A program made the translations under genes and the position numbers. Of a stretch of 64,000 nt of DNA, positions 20,360-32,690 are shown in pieces (the stretch's first letter is position 1; every line of letters begins with the position of its first letter). The notes beneath the pieces were generated by a model that worked only from the letters and a program-made list of their open reading frames with translations, was not told where the DNA came from and ran no database searches. Origin of the DNA: Deroplatys truncata (taxonomy: Eukaryota > Arthropoda > Insecta > Mantodea > Mantidae); NCBI GenBank assembly GCA_030765065.1, contig CM060979.1:17575001-17639000 (forward strand), given 5' to 3'.

Positions 20360-21599
20360 TTTCAATATGTGTCCGCTTCATGAAATGTGATCGAAAGTTC
20401 GAGTTACTTCCCTGTGAGCATCTCAAGCACCAAAAAGCTTGTAAAACTTTATCCTCTCTTTGATATTGTGAAAGTTTGAAAGGCAGACTGATCACGACAG
20501 TTCTTGCAGATGTTTGTTCAAGAGAAGCACAAGAACCAATATTACATTGGTGAAGCCGACGTTAGGAATGACGAAAAAGACCTGCTTAGACGTGCAGCAA
20601 GGCAAGGTGTGCTGGACCATAAAACAGCTTGCTGGCGTGGATGTCGCCGGATACATATCAAAATGCTTAATTATTCACAGGTAGCCAAGCAAGCAGGCAG
20701 GCAGGCTCCTCCTCCGGCCCGCTTCTGTGATGGATCAATATCATCACTTGGATCAAGGTGGGGGGAGGTTCTGTCCGCAACAAACTTGTCGTTCACGGCC
20801 GCCTATAGGTTAATTTAACCTCTACAACTTCAAGAGTTGGCACAGGGGAGAGTAACGAAAGTTAAGTTTCGGGAACGGGAGTTCCAAGCAATGGCTAATT
20901 ACTGTCACAACGGGTGTGTCCAGCTCCCTTCCCAAGATGAGGGAATGTATAATGAACAGAAGGGTTCCTTCCATGTCCAAGATTAAAGCAACCGTCCAAC
21001 TTGGCAACTAATCACGTCATACTGCATTATTATTGTACCAGTTCAACTGCTATTCTGGAACTTGTGATTTGTATATCGTGCATAATTGACCCATTATGGC
21101 ACGCGTGCCAATATCAAGTTGCTGTGGCTTATATAGAGAAGATGAAACCAATTTACGGTACTCTTTTGAATTTATAATTACTGGCTATGCTACATCAAGT
21201 CCATAATACCACTCACTTCTCTACCAAGGAGGGAATGCATGCAAAGGGCTGTCTTGTTTATCGGTTCAACACGCCAGATAACAACAAATTCAGACTGTAA
21301 TTACGCCTTGTAGATGATATGCATAATTACGTGTTAGATGACAGATATACATAAATATTGGAAAGGTAGAATCAGATGACTGAAAAATTCAATGCCATAG
21401 CCGGGACCCTATGATTGTTGATCACAATAATCTCTTCATGCTAGTTTTCTTAGGTTAAGACTGTTCTTGTCTTGTCATATTCAAAACAGATTTCCGCTTC
21501 ACGCTTGGGCTTATTATGCTACCTGTATCGTTTTAAAGCCAATTCATTATGTCTGCACCTTTTACCAAGGAACACAATCTTGTAACAGGTACGGTTTCA
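20360..21599. other. No gene recognised
   Basis: No frame with a motif. A 104-codon plus frame at 20504-20818 has no recognisable family and includes a GCAGGCAGGCAGGC run. Confidence 0.45.
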
Positions 21600-23205
21600 A
21601 ATTCTTCTGGTTCTAAAAATATTCTCCCAAAAGCAATATATGTCGTGTGAGGCAAAACCTCATAGGAGCATATAATATGCTGGGCTGATTCAGTTTGTCT
21701 TGCACAATCTACACTTTATATAACGCTGAAACATTCCCATCGTATTAAGATGCTTTTTCGCAGCAGTAAGTCCTGTGGGAAATGCAGTAATTGTTCTCAG
21801 CTGAAGTCTGTTACATTTAAGTAAACTTTCAGCTCTATTCTTATACGGGTTTTTTAACACGTAGTTGTTTACTAAGTTTGTTTCTTAGAGTTTTAAGCCA
21901 GATTTTAAGACGTTCTGCTTCAGATCATTCTTAATAACCTTGCTTACTGAACATCGAGATGTTCCTAGAGCCAGCTCTGGCCCAATAAATTGCCAAGCCG
22001 CTCCTTGTCTTGCAAGTTTGACATTTTTCATTTCCCTCTATACCACTATGACCCGGCACCCAGATAAGTTGAACTTCATTTTATTTTGCCAAGTCCTGGC
22101 GTTACCTTATGACTAATTACAGCCTTAAGTGCAGCCTGGCTATCTGAAAAGATAAGGATCTGTTGAAGTAGGTGATTGCTGCTACGTATGGAAAGACAGT
22201 TTGAAGAAGATGTATTACATTTCAACTGTTGGGAGCCGAACTTGAAGTTCGTTGCAACCGTACGTATAGTAGCCGCTTTCCGGTAGCCTTTGCCCCCCCC
22301 AAAATGTTTAAAAATATTAACTTTCTAATTTGACTGTTTCTTTAAATATTATATATTTATGTTTGCCTCAGCTGCGTCAGTATTACTGTTAGAGACATGT
22401 TTCTCTTAGGGGAGTGGTGCGACTGAAGAATGTAGGCTTACACAGATTATAATTTTACCACTCCTTTTATTAATGCTTTACACGATTTAAATAACACTTC
22501 ACTGATATAGAGAGAGCGGCGAGATGTTTTTAATTAATTACTTGCACTATTTTCATCTCACACTGAATACGTATTATATTTCTCGAGGACACATCTCGCG
22601 TCCGATTAGTAACACTGTAACACTGTCTGCAACCAACGCGTCCAGTTATGAGCGCTGTCTACAAGTAACTGACTTGATTTGTAGCACCTAAGTTTGTAAA
22701 TTTCTGTTTTTCAAGTCTTGGATTGGCTATTCCTTATCCAATAGAATAAATTTATTTAACTTAAGCTTTTTTCTGTTTGTTGATTGGCTATTTTATAAAA
22801 GTCACAAAAATTACATTATTGTTGTTCCAAGAATGACTAGTAGCATTATTACACTTCCTTACTCATTATTGCCTCAAGGTTTCCTCATTGTTAGCAACGT
22901 TTAACCTATTATTCTCACAGCTCCTACATTATTAAATTACGTAGTACATTCACATAACATTATTGAACATGTATACAATAATATAAACATATACAATGAC
23001 CGTAATATACCCTTTTTATATATGTTACATACACATATTGCTTTAAGGCAGGCTGTTATTGAATTTCATATTATATAATTAGACTGAAATCATTTAAGTG
23101 TTAAAAATACTGCCTCACTGTTTACCACTGTGAGCTCTCTTTATGTTTTCATGTATGCATTGAAGCATAGCATAAATTTCTGTTTCAAAAACAGTAGCAT
23201 ATTAG
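21600..23205 (-). pseudogene. LINE ORF2 RNase H fragment, split by LTR-B
   Basis: Minus strand, in order: ATVFETEIYAMLQCIHEN (about 23130-23190), HSGK, then the LTR-B insertion, then ILIFSDSQAALKA (about 22125-22160) and VQLIWVPGHSGIEGNE (about 22020-22070), then a decayed C-terminal part. These are the conserved blocks of the RNase H domain of I/Jockey/R1-type LINE ORF2 proteins, with the SDSQ catalytic Asp preserved. Several stops and frameshifts. The fragment is 5' truncated near 23205. Confidence 0.75.
22164..23117 (-). mobile_element. LTR-B copy 2, solo LTR with target duplication
   Basis: On the plus strand the copy runs TGAAGTAGGTG...GCCTCA (reverse TGAGGC...ACTTCA), flanked on both sides by CTGT (22160-22163 and 23118-23121), a 4-bp target duplication. 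No primer-binding site follows. It separates two adjacent blocks of a LINE RNase H domain, so the boundaries are exact. This copy defines the LTR termini of the family. Confidence 0.9.
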
Positions 23206-23965
23206 CCGAAGGGAAGAAAGGAAAGAAAGAAAGAAAAATGCATCCTGTTCCTTTCAGCGGAGGTTAAGTCTGTTATAAAGGGTATTAAAATTAAATGCAA
23301 GGTATGTATTTGTAAGCTAATACTAGGAAACTGCCCGGAGCTATCAGGATTTGAGTACAGAAAAGTTGCATCCAGCGAGGAAAGTTGGCGTTTCATAGCG
23401 CTGGCCAGCAAGATGACCGTTTGTAAACTTGCAAGAGGGAAGCAATCTTTTGCAGCTTTGTTCAACATTTCCCCGTGACCAAGCTCAACGGAGGGAGGAA
23501 AGATCGAGCATATATTTTGGGGAATATCCATCGCCATATTGTAAATAAGTCATCTGATGTTAGTGTGTAGAACGCAACTACGTAAGTACTAGAGATAAGG
23601 GAACAGAGAGATATAAGAGACGATTCCCATAAATATCAAGTCAAACAGAAAATCCATGGCATTTCTAAAAGGTCCCTCATCTAAACAAACATTGCATGCC
23701 CCTGGTGAAAACATTTGCCGGAAAAAATTGCAAAGTATCCAACAACATGTAGACGCAGTAAAATATGCCGAAGTTTCCAGTATTTATCGTCGGGAGGGAG
23801 GTATATACAGTGATAACATAAAGCCCTTGTTTCTCAAGCCAAAGGTCCCCGAAATGAGCGAAGAAGTTAAAGGGGGCTATTCAAATGAAATAAGAAGTGT
23901 AATAAATAAATCGAAACAATAATAACGGATACCTTGGGAATGGCTGATGCGAGAAGAGAATTATC
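23206..23965. other. No gene recognised
   Basis: A GAAAG-rich stretch near 23216-23237. Frames of 88-111 codons on both strands lack any motif. Confidence 0.45.
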
Positions 23966-24360
23966 TTTCAATAAATTGTGTGTTTTAAAGAGATCTTCAC
24001 TTTTCTGTGCATAAAGATGTCTACCTCTCATATTTTAGAAATTATACAGAGTTCCTTCCGAACGAAAAGGACTTTTACTCGAAATCTTCAAGAGCCATTT
24101 TTGAGAAAATACAAAAATAAACATTTATCCATGTAAAGAGTAGTATGGAATGGAGGAATTTAAGTAAAGTCGTCGTATCACATCTTTGGAAGATACTGAA
24201 CTCAAATACCAAGTCTATCATCTGACATGTCGTTTTTTAGTTAAGCCGTTTACACAAAGTACCTTCCTAGAAATGTCTTCTAGATGTAGATGACCTCAAA
24301 TCATGTACTTACGAGAAATCTCCAAGTGATTACAATGCGAAAACGATGTCTTTTTTTTTT
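23966..24360 (-). repeat. Family A, older subfamily, left half
   Basis: Runs from AATAAATTGTGTGTTTTAAA through TTCCTTCCGAACGAAAAGG and AATACCAAGTCTATC to a T tract. The last about 125 bases are repeated at 25173-25312 beyond the next copy. Confidence 0.75.
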
Positions 24361-25170
24361 TCACTTTCTCTACTACGTATAGTAAGTAGGGGAAGTATTG
24401 TATTCCACCCAAAAATTCGATCCCGAGATTTCACCGGAAATACATGTTTTGAGACCCCCTGAATACAAAAGAAAGCATTTTTGGAAACATGTCCGTGTGT
24501 GTGAACAGCATAACTCAGAAACGAACAGTCGGATAAACACCAAACTTGATATTTAGGTTCAGCATCTTCCAGAGATGCGACACGAAGGTTTTCAAGAAAA
24601 ACCCCCCACCCCAGATTACCCTTTACATGGAACATTTTTCGAAAATTCTTATTTTCTCAAAAATAGCTGTAACGATTTTGATTAAAATATTATATGTTTA
24701 AGATATTTTCATGACAAATGAAATGTATATCTCGAATTTTCTGGAAATGTCTCCAAAAGTATTCCTCATTGTGAACGACTTTTGCATAACTGGTAAACCA
24801 TAAGAGATAGACAAGATTTTACTACACCAAAAAATGTAGATCTCGTTAAAATACACAATTTATGTCATTTACATTTTTTCTGTTGAGTAAACCATTTTCG
24901 AGATATTGCTTGTTATTCCCTTAAATTTTCCAATACTTATACGTTTTCTCAAGTTCGTTATTCATTTTTTTTGTCCCTTTAATGCAAAGAGAATGGAATA
25001 CGGCACATAGCAACCAGCTCTTAAAACATTTGACTATCGCTTAAAGCCTACCAATTCCCCTTGCATCTACAAGAAAATTAGCAATAAGATTAACATGAAA
25101 TAGATGGAGAATAAGCGTTTGTAAAATAGTTTGTACAAGAGTAGAGAAAGTCATGTGAGTGTAACACATC
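24361..25170 (+). repeat. Family A copy between two direct repeats
   Basis: A full-length plus copy from TCACTTTCTCTACTACG to GTGTAACACATCAGG. It sits at the T tract ending the left direct repeat. Confidence 0.9.
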
Positions 25171-25312
25171 AGGTTTTTTTAGTTATGCTGTTTACACAAA
25201 GCACTTTTCTAAAAATGGCTTGTAGATGTAGATGGCTTCAAAACATGTACATTCGAGAAATCGCCAAGTGATTACAATGCGAAAAGGAATCTTTTTTTTT
25301 TTTTTTTTTTTT
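25171..25312 (+). repeat. Second arm of a direct repeat of about 130 bp
   Basis: TTTACACAAAG, TAGATGTAGATG, GAGAAATC and AAGTGATTACAATGCGAAAA are shared with 24232-24360 in the same order, followed by a T tract in both. Divergence looks like 10-20 percent by eye. Confidence 0.75.
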
Positions 25313-25474
25313 AACTTTTAGTATAATCACTGAATTGGCTTACGTTTTTGTATTATTTGGCGTCGGATCTTGCAACGCTTCTTTTATATTCTGACTTAGC
25401 AGATCACCAAATTTCACCATTTTTACGCTCTGTACCAAAAGCCAACAGTAAACAGGAAAATGCTTGAGAAACAG

Positions 25475-26225
25475 CTACACTACGCATTTCGTTATAGGTA
25501 CAAAGAGAACAGCGATAGTCAAATGTTTAACAACTGGACGCTATATGCTGGCCTTAAAATTCCATACTGTTTCCATGACATCGCGAGAAACAACTGAATG
25601 TTGAAAGGACTTTAAAAAGAATGACCACGAAAAGTGAATAATTCGAACCATTAATAACGGATATCTCAGAAATGGTTTATGCCACAAAAAAAACTTATTT
25701 GAAATAAGTTGCGTGTTTTAAACAGATCTACATTTGTTATGTTCAGTACGTGTTCGTCTATCGCTTAACGTTTACCAGTTATACAACATTATACAAAATT
25801 CCTTCCGAATGAAAACGACTTCAAAGGCTATTCCCAGAAAATATAAGATGTACACTTTAATTGTCATGTAAATATTTTTAATATATGGTATATTAATCAA
25901 AATCGTTAGAGGCATTTTAGAGAAAATAAAAATTTTCGAATAATGTTCCATGTAAAGGATAGTTAGGGGGGACTTTTTTTTAAATATTCGTATCGCATCC
26001 TTAGAAGATACTAAACATAAATACCAAGTTTGGCACTTACCCTACTTTTCATTTTCGAGTTATGGTGTTCTCACACAAACAGACACACGCACCGACACGT
26101 TTCCAAAAAGGCTTTATTTGGATTCAGGGGCCTCAAAACATGTATTTCCAGTGAAATCTCGGTATCGAAATTTTTGGTGAAATGTAATACTTCCCCTACT
26201 TACAGTACGTAGTAGAGAAAGTAAA
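25475..26225 (-). repeat. Family A, older subfamily, near full length
   Basis: Contains ACTGGACGCTATATGCTGG, TATCGCTTAACGTTTACCAG and ATTCCTTCCGAATGAAAACG, then ends with a well-preserved hairpin end CTACTTACAGTACGTAGTAG followed by AGAAAGTAAA. Confidence 0.85.
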
Positions 26226-27704
26226 CATATCATGTGGCGTATGTGTGTATATTGTCATGCCAGACACATTATTGCGTCGCATTGGCGACAGCATTGTTGG
26301 GGTTATTTTAGTATTTCTTTCGGCCTTGTGTTTGAATTTCCGTCTGGGGTGACACTCGCCACCTACTAGCTGGCGAGCCTAGCTAGATGTGGAGAGCCAG
26401 GGGGAATAGTTTTAGCGTTACTTTTCTTGCGAGTCGTCAGTCTGGTTTGAGAGTCGAGTGTGTGAGTTTGTGTGTGAACGAGTGTAAATGTAGTTCGTGT
26501 GTGAGGCATCTCCGCTCAATTCTTTCTTTACTTCTTTTGTATGATGATGTAGGGAACACCATATCTTTTATTGAATAAACTACAGATAATGTAAATAATG
26601 CGAAATTTGTGTAATTTGTTAAAAATATCCCACGTCTGCACCGGATTGTGTATAACAAAGTCCTGGTCCTGTAGCTACGTCTCCCCAATGTGCATGTTAG
26701 GGTGATTAAAATTTGATAATTTGTTGAAAACGTTTTGGCCCTCACTCCAGTTTGTAACATTCAGTTATTAGTTTTGGGCACCTGGCTTAAAACTATGGGT
26801 TAAAGTCCGTTTCTGATTGGTGAATAAGGCATCAATGAGACGGTACATTGGCTGAAAGGCGCTCGTGTGGATTTATCGAATTAACGTAGAGCTAATCTAA
26901 GAAAAGAAAGGGAAAAAAGCCTTGAAGGAAATTTCGTGATAAAAGAATAAGATTTATTGTCCATTTCATTTCTTCACATAGCTACATCAATTTCATTTTT
27001 TTCCATTCTCATGATTTATTTCAGAAAGACATAGTCAAAGGGCTTTTGGTAATTAACGAAGAGAAATATCAAATTCTATATTCGTGGTTGCCAGAGAATA
27101 ATTAAAGATATATGTATAGCATTAATGTTCGTTGTTCGCCTCCGCTTTTCCTTTTTACACAAAAAATCGCGAACGCCTCACCATTTACTTGCCGGAGCCG
27201 GACAAAAAGAAAGTGGAACAGAGATAAATGGCTCTCCAAGCTTTTTAGCTCAGTGTACATGATATCGATTTGGGGCAAGCGATGTCGAACGCAGATATAC
27301 TTCGGGATAATGACGTTGGGAATCGCAACGGTGTCAGCGCAAAATTTAATTCTCTCGCTTGCACAAATGACCCACTTCGTTTCTTTTTGCTCTTCCCTTT
27401 TATATTGCACAGCGCCGCAAGGGCAACAATGGCTTTTGTATTACAAAGCTGTGCTCAACACGTTCAGCATTGCTTTCTTGAATTATTGCTTCCTTCTGTC
27501 ATAACATTACTGCATGGTGAATTAATGTACAGTTGGTAAAATCGAGGAGATTAAAGGAAAAACACATCTATTGTTTCCTTTTCCTCAAATTATGGCCTAA
27601 AACAAATTATTTTACAGTTTTAAGGAATGTAATAAAAATGACACAAACAGTAAACGCTGTTTTAATTATTTTTGGCTTTAAGCTATCAAACCCAACATAT
27701 TTCC
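26226..27704. other. No gene; possible LTR-like segment in the first 500 bases
   Basis: 26232-26758 starts TGTGGCG, has a GTGTG-rich middle, a poly(A)-signal-like GAATAAAC at 26572, and could end TTTGTAACA. That resembles U3-R-U5 order, but no second copy, target duplication or clear primer site was found. The rest (26780-27704) has frames up to 130 codons without motifs. Confidence 0.3.
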
Positions 27705-28775
27705 AAAAATCAAATGTGTTGCACTCATGTGGCTTTCTCTAATCTTGTAAACTATTTTTATAAACACTTATTGTCCATTTACTTTATGCTAATCGAGATA
27801 AAATAGTAGGCTTTAAGCGATAGTCAAAACTTTTAAGAGCTGGTTGCTATGTGGAGCATTCCATTCTCTTTGCATGTCCAGGACATAAAAAATCTTATGT
27901 GTTACACTCACATGACTTTCTCTACTCTTGTAAAACTATTTTGACAAACGCTTATTCTCCATATGCTTATGTTTATCGACACGTTAATCTTATTGCTAAT
28001 TTTCCTGAAGGTGCAAGGGGAATATTTAAGCGATAGTCAAATATTTTAAGCGCTGGTTGCTATGTGGAGTATTCCATTCTCTTTGTATGTCCAGGACATA
28101 AAAAATATGAATAACGAATTCCCATTTGAGAAAAAGTATTGGAAATTTAAGCGAATAACAAGCAATGGTTCACTCAACAAAAAACCGTATATGACATAAA
28201 TTGTGTAATTTAACGCGATCTACATTTTTTAAGCAGTAAAATTTTATCTATCTCTTATGGTATACCAGTTATGCAAAAGCCGTTCACAATGAAGAATACT
28301 TCTGGAGATATTCCCAGAAAATTGCTGATATACATTTCATTTGTCATGAAAATATCTTAAACATATGCGACTGTTCGTTTCTGAGTTATGTTGTTCACAG
28401 ACACAGACAGACAGACAAACACACACTGACATGTTTCCAAAAATGTTTTGTTTTTTTGGGATTCAGGGGGTCTTAAAAATAATTTCCGGTGAAATCTCGG
28501 TATCGAACTTTTGGTGGGAATACAATACTTCCCCTACTTACTATACGTAGTAGAGAAAGTAAAAAACGAATAACGAATTCCCATTTGAGAAAAAGCATAA
28601 GTATTGTAAGATTGAAACAAATAACAAGCAATATCTCGGAAATGGTTCACTCGATAAAAAAAATGTATATGAACTAAATTGTGTATTTTAACGCGATCTA
28701 CATTTTTTTTGTGTAGTAAAATTTTGTCTATCTCTTATGGTTTACCTGTTATGCAAAAGTCGTTCACAATGAAGA
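27705..28775 (-). repeat. Family A copies, two nested pieces
   Basis: 27705-27890 is the right end of one minus copy. It is interrupted in its GACATAAAAAAT tract by the right end (CTTATGTGTTACACTCACATG) of a second minus copy, 27891-28560. The second copy lacks the segment between CTTAAACATAT and CGACTGTTCG. After its hairpin end, the A-tract side of a further copy (CGAATAACGAATTCCC...CACAATGAAG) runs to 28775. Confidence 0.8.
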
Positions 28776-29294
28776 AAAATATCGAAAGTCCTCATGCCGA
28801 ACTTTAGAAGATTATGCCGGATTTTCTCAATCCGCAAAATGTTTTTTTTTTTCTTGTGTACAGTTCGGTATATTCTCACTGTTAGCTGGCGGGTTCGCCG
28901 CCGAGGGTCGGTCGTGCTGTCCCTGCCTATCATTTCTTTGTAGGTAAGGGGAGCGCTAGCGTCCCTGGCGTTCGGGCCGGTTTGTCCGAAAAATTAGGCA
29001 TGAAAGTGCTGTGTATGTCGTCCAGCGGGGTGCGCGATCTGGTATGCTTCCCCACATTTTCACTTCTTTCGTGTAATATAACCTGTTATGGCCTCCGTAT
29101 TTATAACTGTCTTCTTTGTTCCTGCTCGATTAGTGTGACAGATCTCTTTGTAATTTATAATTTCGGGCCGGAAGTTTAATGTAATTACGAATTGCTAGTT
29201 TAAATGTGCATTTATGGCTTTTTAATTTTTAGCTGGCGGGTTTAATGTAGTTAATGTTATCACGTCAAATATGAATTAATGTGAAACAATGGAT
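28776..29294. other. No gene recognised
   Basis: Unique-looking sequence. AGCTGGCGGGTT occurs twice (about 28883 and 29231). Confidence 0.4.
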
Positions 29295-29645
29295 TTCTTA
29301 GCCGATATTTGACCGAGAGATTAGACCGCTTGCCTTCCACCAAGGGGCCCGGTTTCAATCCCAGGGACCCGCATGTGGGATCTGTGGTGGACAAATGGCG
29401 TCTGGGTGTGTTTTCTCCGTTCCCCGGTTTCCCCCCCCCCACTCATCGCTCCACCGGTGCTCCATTTTCACCTCCCCTGTCATTCATCTCTCGCATTTCA
29501 TCTATCATCTCCTTCTTCGTCGGTCTCCACCCTCGCCGTCACCTGATCTATATACTCTCAGCTCCCCGACAGCCATCTGACCACAGGCATTGGCTTGTAA
29601 GTCCTGGGAGGCGTAAGTCATACGAAGCGGAGGGTAACCAGAGAT
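29295..29645 (+). mobile_element. tRNA-derived SINE (family SINE-C)
   Basis: The tRNA-like head has GAGAGATTAGACCGCTTGCC (A-box region) and GGTTTCAATCCC (B box, 29351-29362). A pyrimidine-rich body and a tail block GTAAGTCCTGGGAGGCGTAA follow. The 3' half is found again in reverse at 54425-54645. Confidence 0.75.
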
Positions 29646-29929
29646 AGCTTAGTTTTTGCTTTGCTTTTTATATAATACTATTTCCTATTTTGTATTGTGT
29701 TGTTGCGGGAAGATATAGATGCAAAATGAAGATAACAAAACGTTCAGCAGTATGCCTCAAGATTATACTTTGTAAATCTTATAATTGTGTTTGAGTTTAC
29801 TTCACATGCATTTGCCACAAGGCGGAAATACATTTTCTAAACTACATTTTCCGTGCCTTTTATGGTATCCGCTTAGTGTATTGTCCCCTTCTTAAAGGCA
29901 ATTGCGGTAGAATAGGAAGGAGGTGCAAG
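29646..29929. other. No feature recognised
   Basis: AT-rich linker. Confidence 0.4.
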
Positions 29930-30140
29930 TTATTGAACTTAAGTACAAATTTAAGGCATATTCGAACTTTTCGTTTTTGAGTTATGCTGTACACGCATTT
30001 TTCTTAATGTACTTTCTGTGGATACGAAAGATCTAGGTTTGGGTACCTGAAGGTGTTGGTTTGTTTACCTCTCATGGAGGGAGAAACAATATAATATTTT
30101 TATGCGCGTCAGTGTACTTGGTGGAGAAAGTAAAAAGGAT
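29930..30140 (-). repeat. Family A scrap, strongly diverged
   Basis: TATTCGAACTTTTCGTTTTTGAGTTATGC-like block at about 29960 and a terminal GGTGGAGAAAGTAAAAAG at about 30121-30138 mark a left-half fragment. Confidence 0.6.
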
Positions 30141-30715
30141 CAATATATGTGTTGTTTAGCAGGATTTCGTTCCCAAACTGCTTTAAACTCAATGGAACGT
30201 TTCCTTGAAGCAAAATGGAAAGGTAAGTTATCATCAGACGTTGTGAAGTTTAGGAGCAGCCCTTAGCGACTAAAATATTATTTCCATAAAGTTAATTACT
30301 ATAAGTTACTTTCCTGGAAGCCGGGGGGGGGGAGGATAAAAAACGTTCGCTGCGAAACTCGATCGCTAATTTTCTAAATGGGAAATTGCAGCAGGTACAT
30401 ACAAATGGCTTAGGCTGCGTGTGTCGGAAAGGAAACCCTGATTAATCGACTCACGCATTCCGTTTGGCAGATTATCAACCAATCTTTCCCCCAAACCTCT
30501 TAAGTTGATCAGTGGGAAGGATGCAGGAGTTGCGTTTACAATGAATCTTAGCTCGTGTGCTTTGGAGTTGCAAGACAAGTAATTATTTATGTGCTCTTGA
30601 GTGAATTAAGACACCCAGTTGAATCACAGTCTTGTGGGCTGAACGTTTGCGTACTACGGATACGAGTCACAGCTTACTGGGGTTGCCAGGCGACCTGCAC
30701 TGTACCAGGACCATT
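30141..30715. other. No gene recognised
   Basis: No motif-bearing frame. A short G-rich run lies at about 30324. Confidence 0.4.
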
Positions 30716-30739
30716 TTTATTTTCTCTGCTGCTTACATA

Positions 30740-31887
30740 CAGGGTGGACCATTTAAGTTGAGACTGTACAATATCTCAAAAACTAAGCGTTGTAGAAAGA
30801 AATATCTTGTATAAGAATTGCTTGATATTATGGGGGGAAGGTAAATGCCATTAGTCGTGTTTTATTTGGAGGACGTTATGATGGTCATTTTAGGGTCAAT
30901 TTAATTTGACCCCAATTGTAGGTTTCCATTTTAAAAAATTCTTGTGTGTTATACTCACATGACTTTCTCTACTCTTGTACAAACTATTTTTACAAACGCT
31001 TATTCTCCATATGCTTCATGTTATCGAGATGTTAGTCTTATTGCTAATTTTCTTGTAGATGCAAGGGGAACTGCTAGACTTTAAGCGATAGTCAAATATA
31101 TAAGAGCTGGTTTGCTATGTGGAGTATTCCATTCTCCTTGTATTACCAGGACAAAAAAAATGAATAACGAATTTGAGAAAAAGTATTAAGTATTGGAAAA
31201 TTTAAGGGAATAACAAGCAATATCTCGAAAATGGTTCACCCAACAAAAAAAATGTATATGGCATAAATTGTGTATTTTAACGCGATCTACATTTTTTGTG
31301 TAGTAAAATTTTGTCTATCTCTTATGGTTTACCAGTTATGCAAAAGTCGTTCACAACGAAGAATACTTTAGGAGACATTCCCAGAAAATTCAAGATATAC
31401 ATTTTATTTGTCATGAAACTATATTAAACATATGATATTTTAATCAAAATCATTAGAGCCATTTTTGAGAAAATTAAAATTTTCGAAAAATGTTCCATGT
31501 AAAGGGTAATCTGGGGTGGGGGGATTTTCTTGAAAACCTTCGTGTCGCGTCTCTGGAAGATACTGAACCTAAATACCAAGTTTGGTGTTTATCCGACTGT
31601 ACGTTTCTGAGTTATGCTGTTCAAAGACATACAGACAGACAGACACACGGACATGTTTCCAAAAATGCTTTCTTTGGATTCAGGGGGTCTCAAAATATGT
31701 ATTTCCGGTGAAATCTCGTATAGAATTTTTGGGTGGAATACAATACTTCCCTACTTACTATACGAAGTAGGGAAAGTAAAGATTTAATTGGCCGCCATAG
31801 TATCAAGCAACATATATCAAAGATATTTCTTTCTACAAACTTAGTTTTGGAGATATTGTACAGTCTCAAATTAAATGTTCCACCCTG
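30740..31887. mobile_element. TA-target DNA transposon with TIRs of about 100 bp
   Basis: The left end CAGGGTGGACCATTTAAGTT and right end (reverse) CAGGGTGGAACATTTAATTT continue as inverted repeats through GAGACTGTACAATATCTC, AGAAAGAAATATCTT and GCTTGATA.TATGG. TA flanks both sides (30738-30739, 31888-31889). Without the family A copy inside, it would be about 300 bp, a MITE. Confidence 0.85.
30940..31782 (-). repeat. Young family A copy inside the TA-target element
   Basis: A complete minus copy from TTCTTGTGTGTTATACTCAC to GAAGTAGGGAAAGTAAAG, with microsatellite ATACAGACAGACAGACACACGG. It is much less diverged from the other intact copies than the outer family A copy. Confidence 0.9.
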
Positions 31888-32690
31888 TATAGTAACAGAG
31901 GAAACATTGCATTTCACCCCAAAAGTTTTGTACAGAGATTTCCTTAGAAATACTCATTTTAAGGTTTCCTGAATAACAAGATTAGAAAAAGGCCCGTGCG
32001 TTCATGTGTCTAAGAACAGCATAACTCAAAAGCGAAAAGTTCTTTAAATAACAAAATTAAGTTTAGTATCGTCCAAGGATGCAAGATTTTCAAGAAAATA
32101 CCCACCCGAAACTACCCTTTGCATGGAAAAACGCTTCTTATTTACTCAAAAATCCCTCTAACGATATTGTTTAAAATACTTACATGACAAATAACACGTA
32201 TATCTCTAATTTTGGGGGGAATAGATTGTGAAGCACTCTTCATTCTGAATGTCTTTTGTATAATTTGGTAAGCAGTATGGAAAGACAAAATCTCAATACA
32301 CAAAAAAAATGTATGTCTCATCGAAGCACCAATTTATGTCAATTAAAAATTGTTGTAGCATTCACCATTTCCCAGATATTCTTTGTTATTGATTTGAGTT
32401 TTCAGAAACTTTATACTTTCCTCACTTCCTCACTATTCTTTTTCTTTCTCCTTTTTGTGTTTATGCATAGGGAGCACAATTTCAAAGCCATCACATAGCG
32501 ACCGGCTTTGAAAAGATTTGACTATTGCTTTAGCCTACTGTATTCTTCGTATACCTGCAATGAGTAAATGAATAACGAAGGTTTATCTGTTTTAACAAGA
32601 ACTAGATAAAACAATAACTTTTGTAAGAATAGCTTGTAGAAGAGGGAGTGGAGAAACTCGTGTGAATGCACAACATCACATTTTGGTAGA

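Larger units (their letters stand above)
30716..32690 (+). repeat. Old family A copy split by a TA-target transposon
   Basis: The first 24 bases (TTTTTATTTTCTCTGCTGCTTA) correspond to the hairpin end. The copy resumes at 31888 with TATAGTAACAGAGGAAACATT, matching TATAGTAAGTAGGGGAAGTATT of intact copies. The remainder to 32690 is a full but strongly diverged family A. Confidence 0.8.

Noticed and set aside
27112..27504. 130-codon plus frame
   Set aside because: Overlapped by a similar-length frame in another phase and a 102-codon minus frame. No motif or compositional signal.
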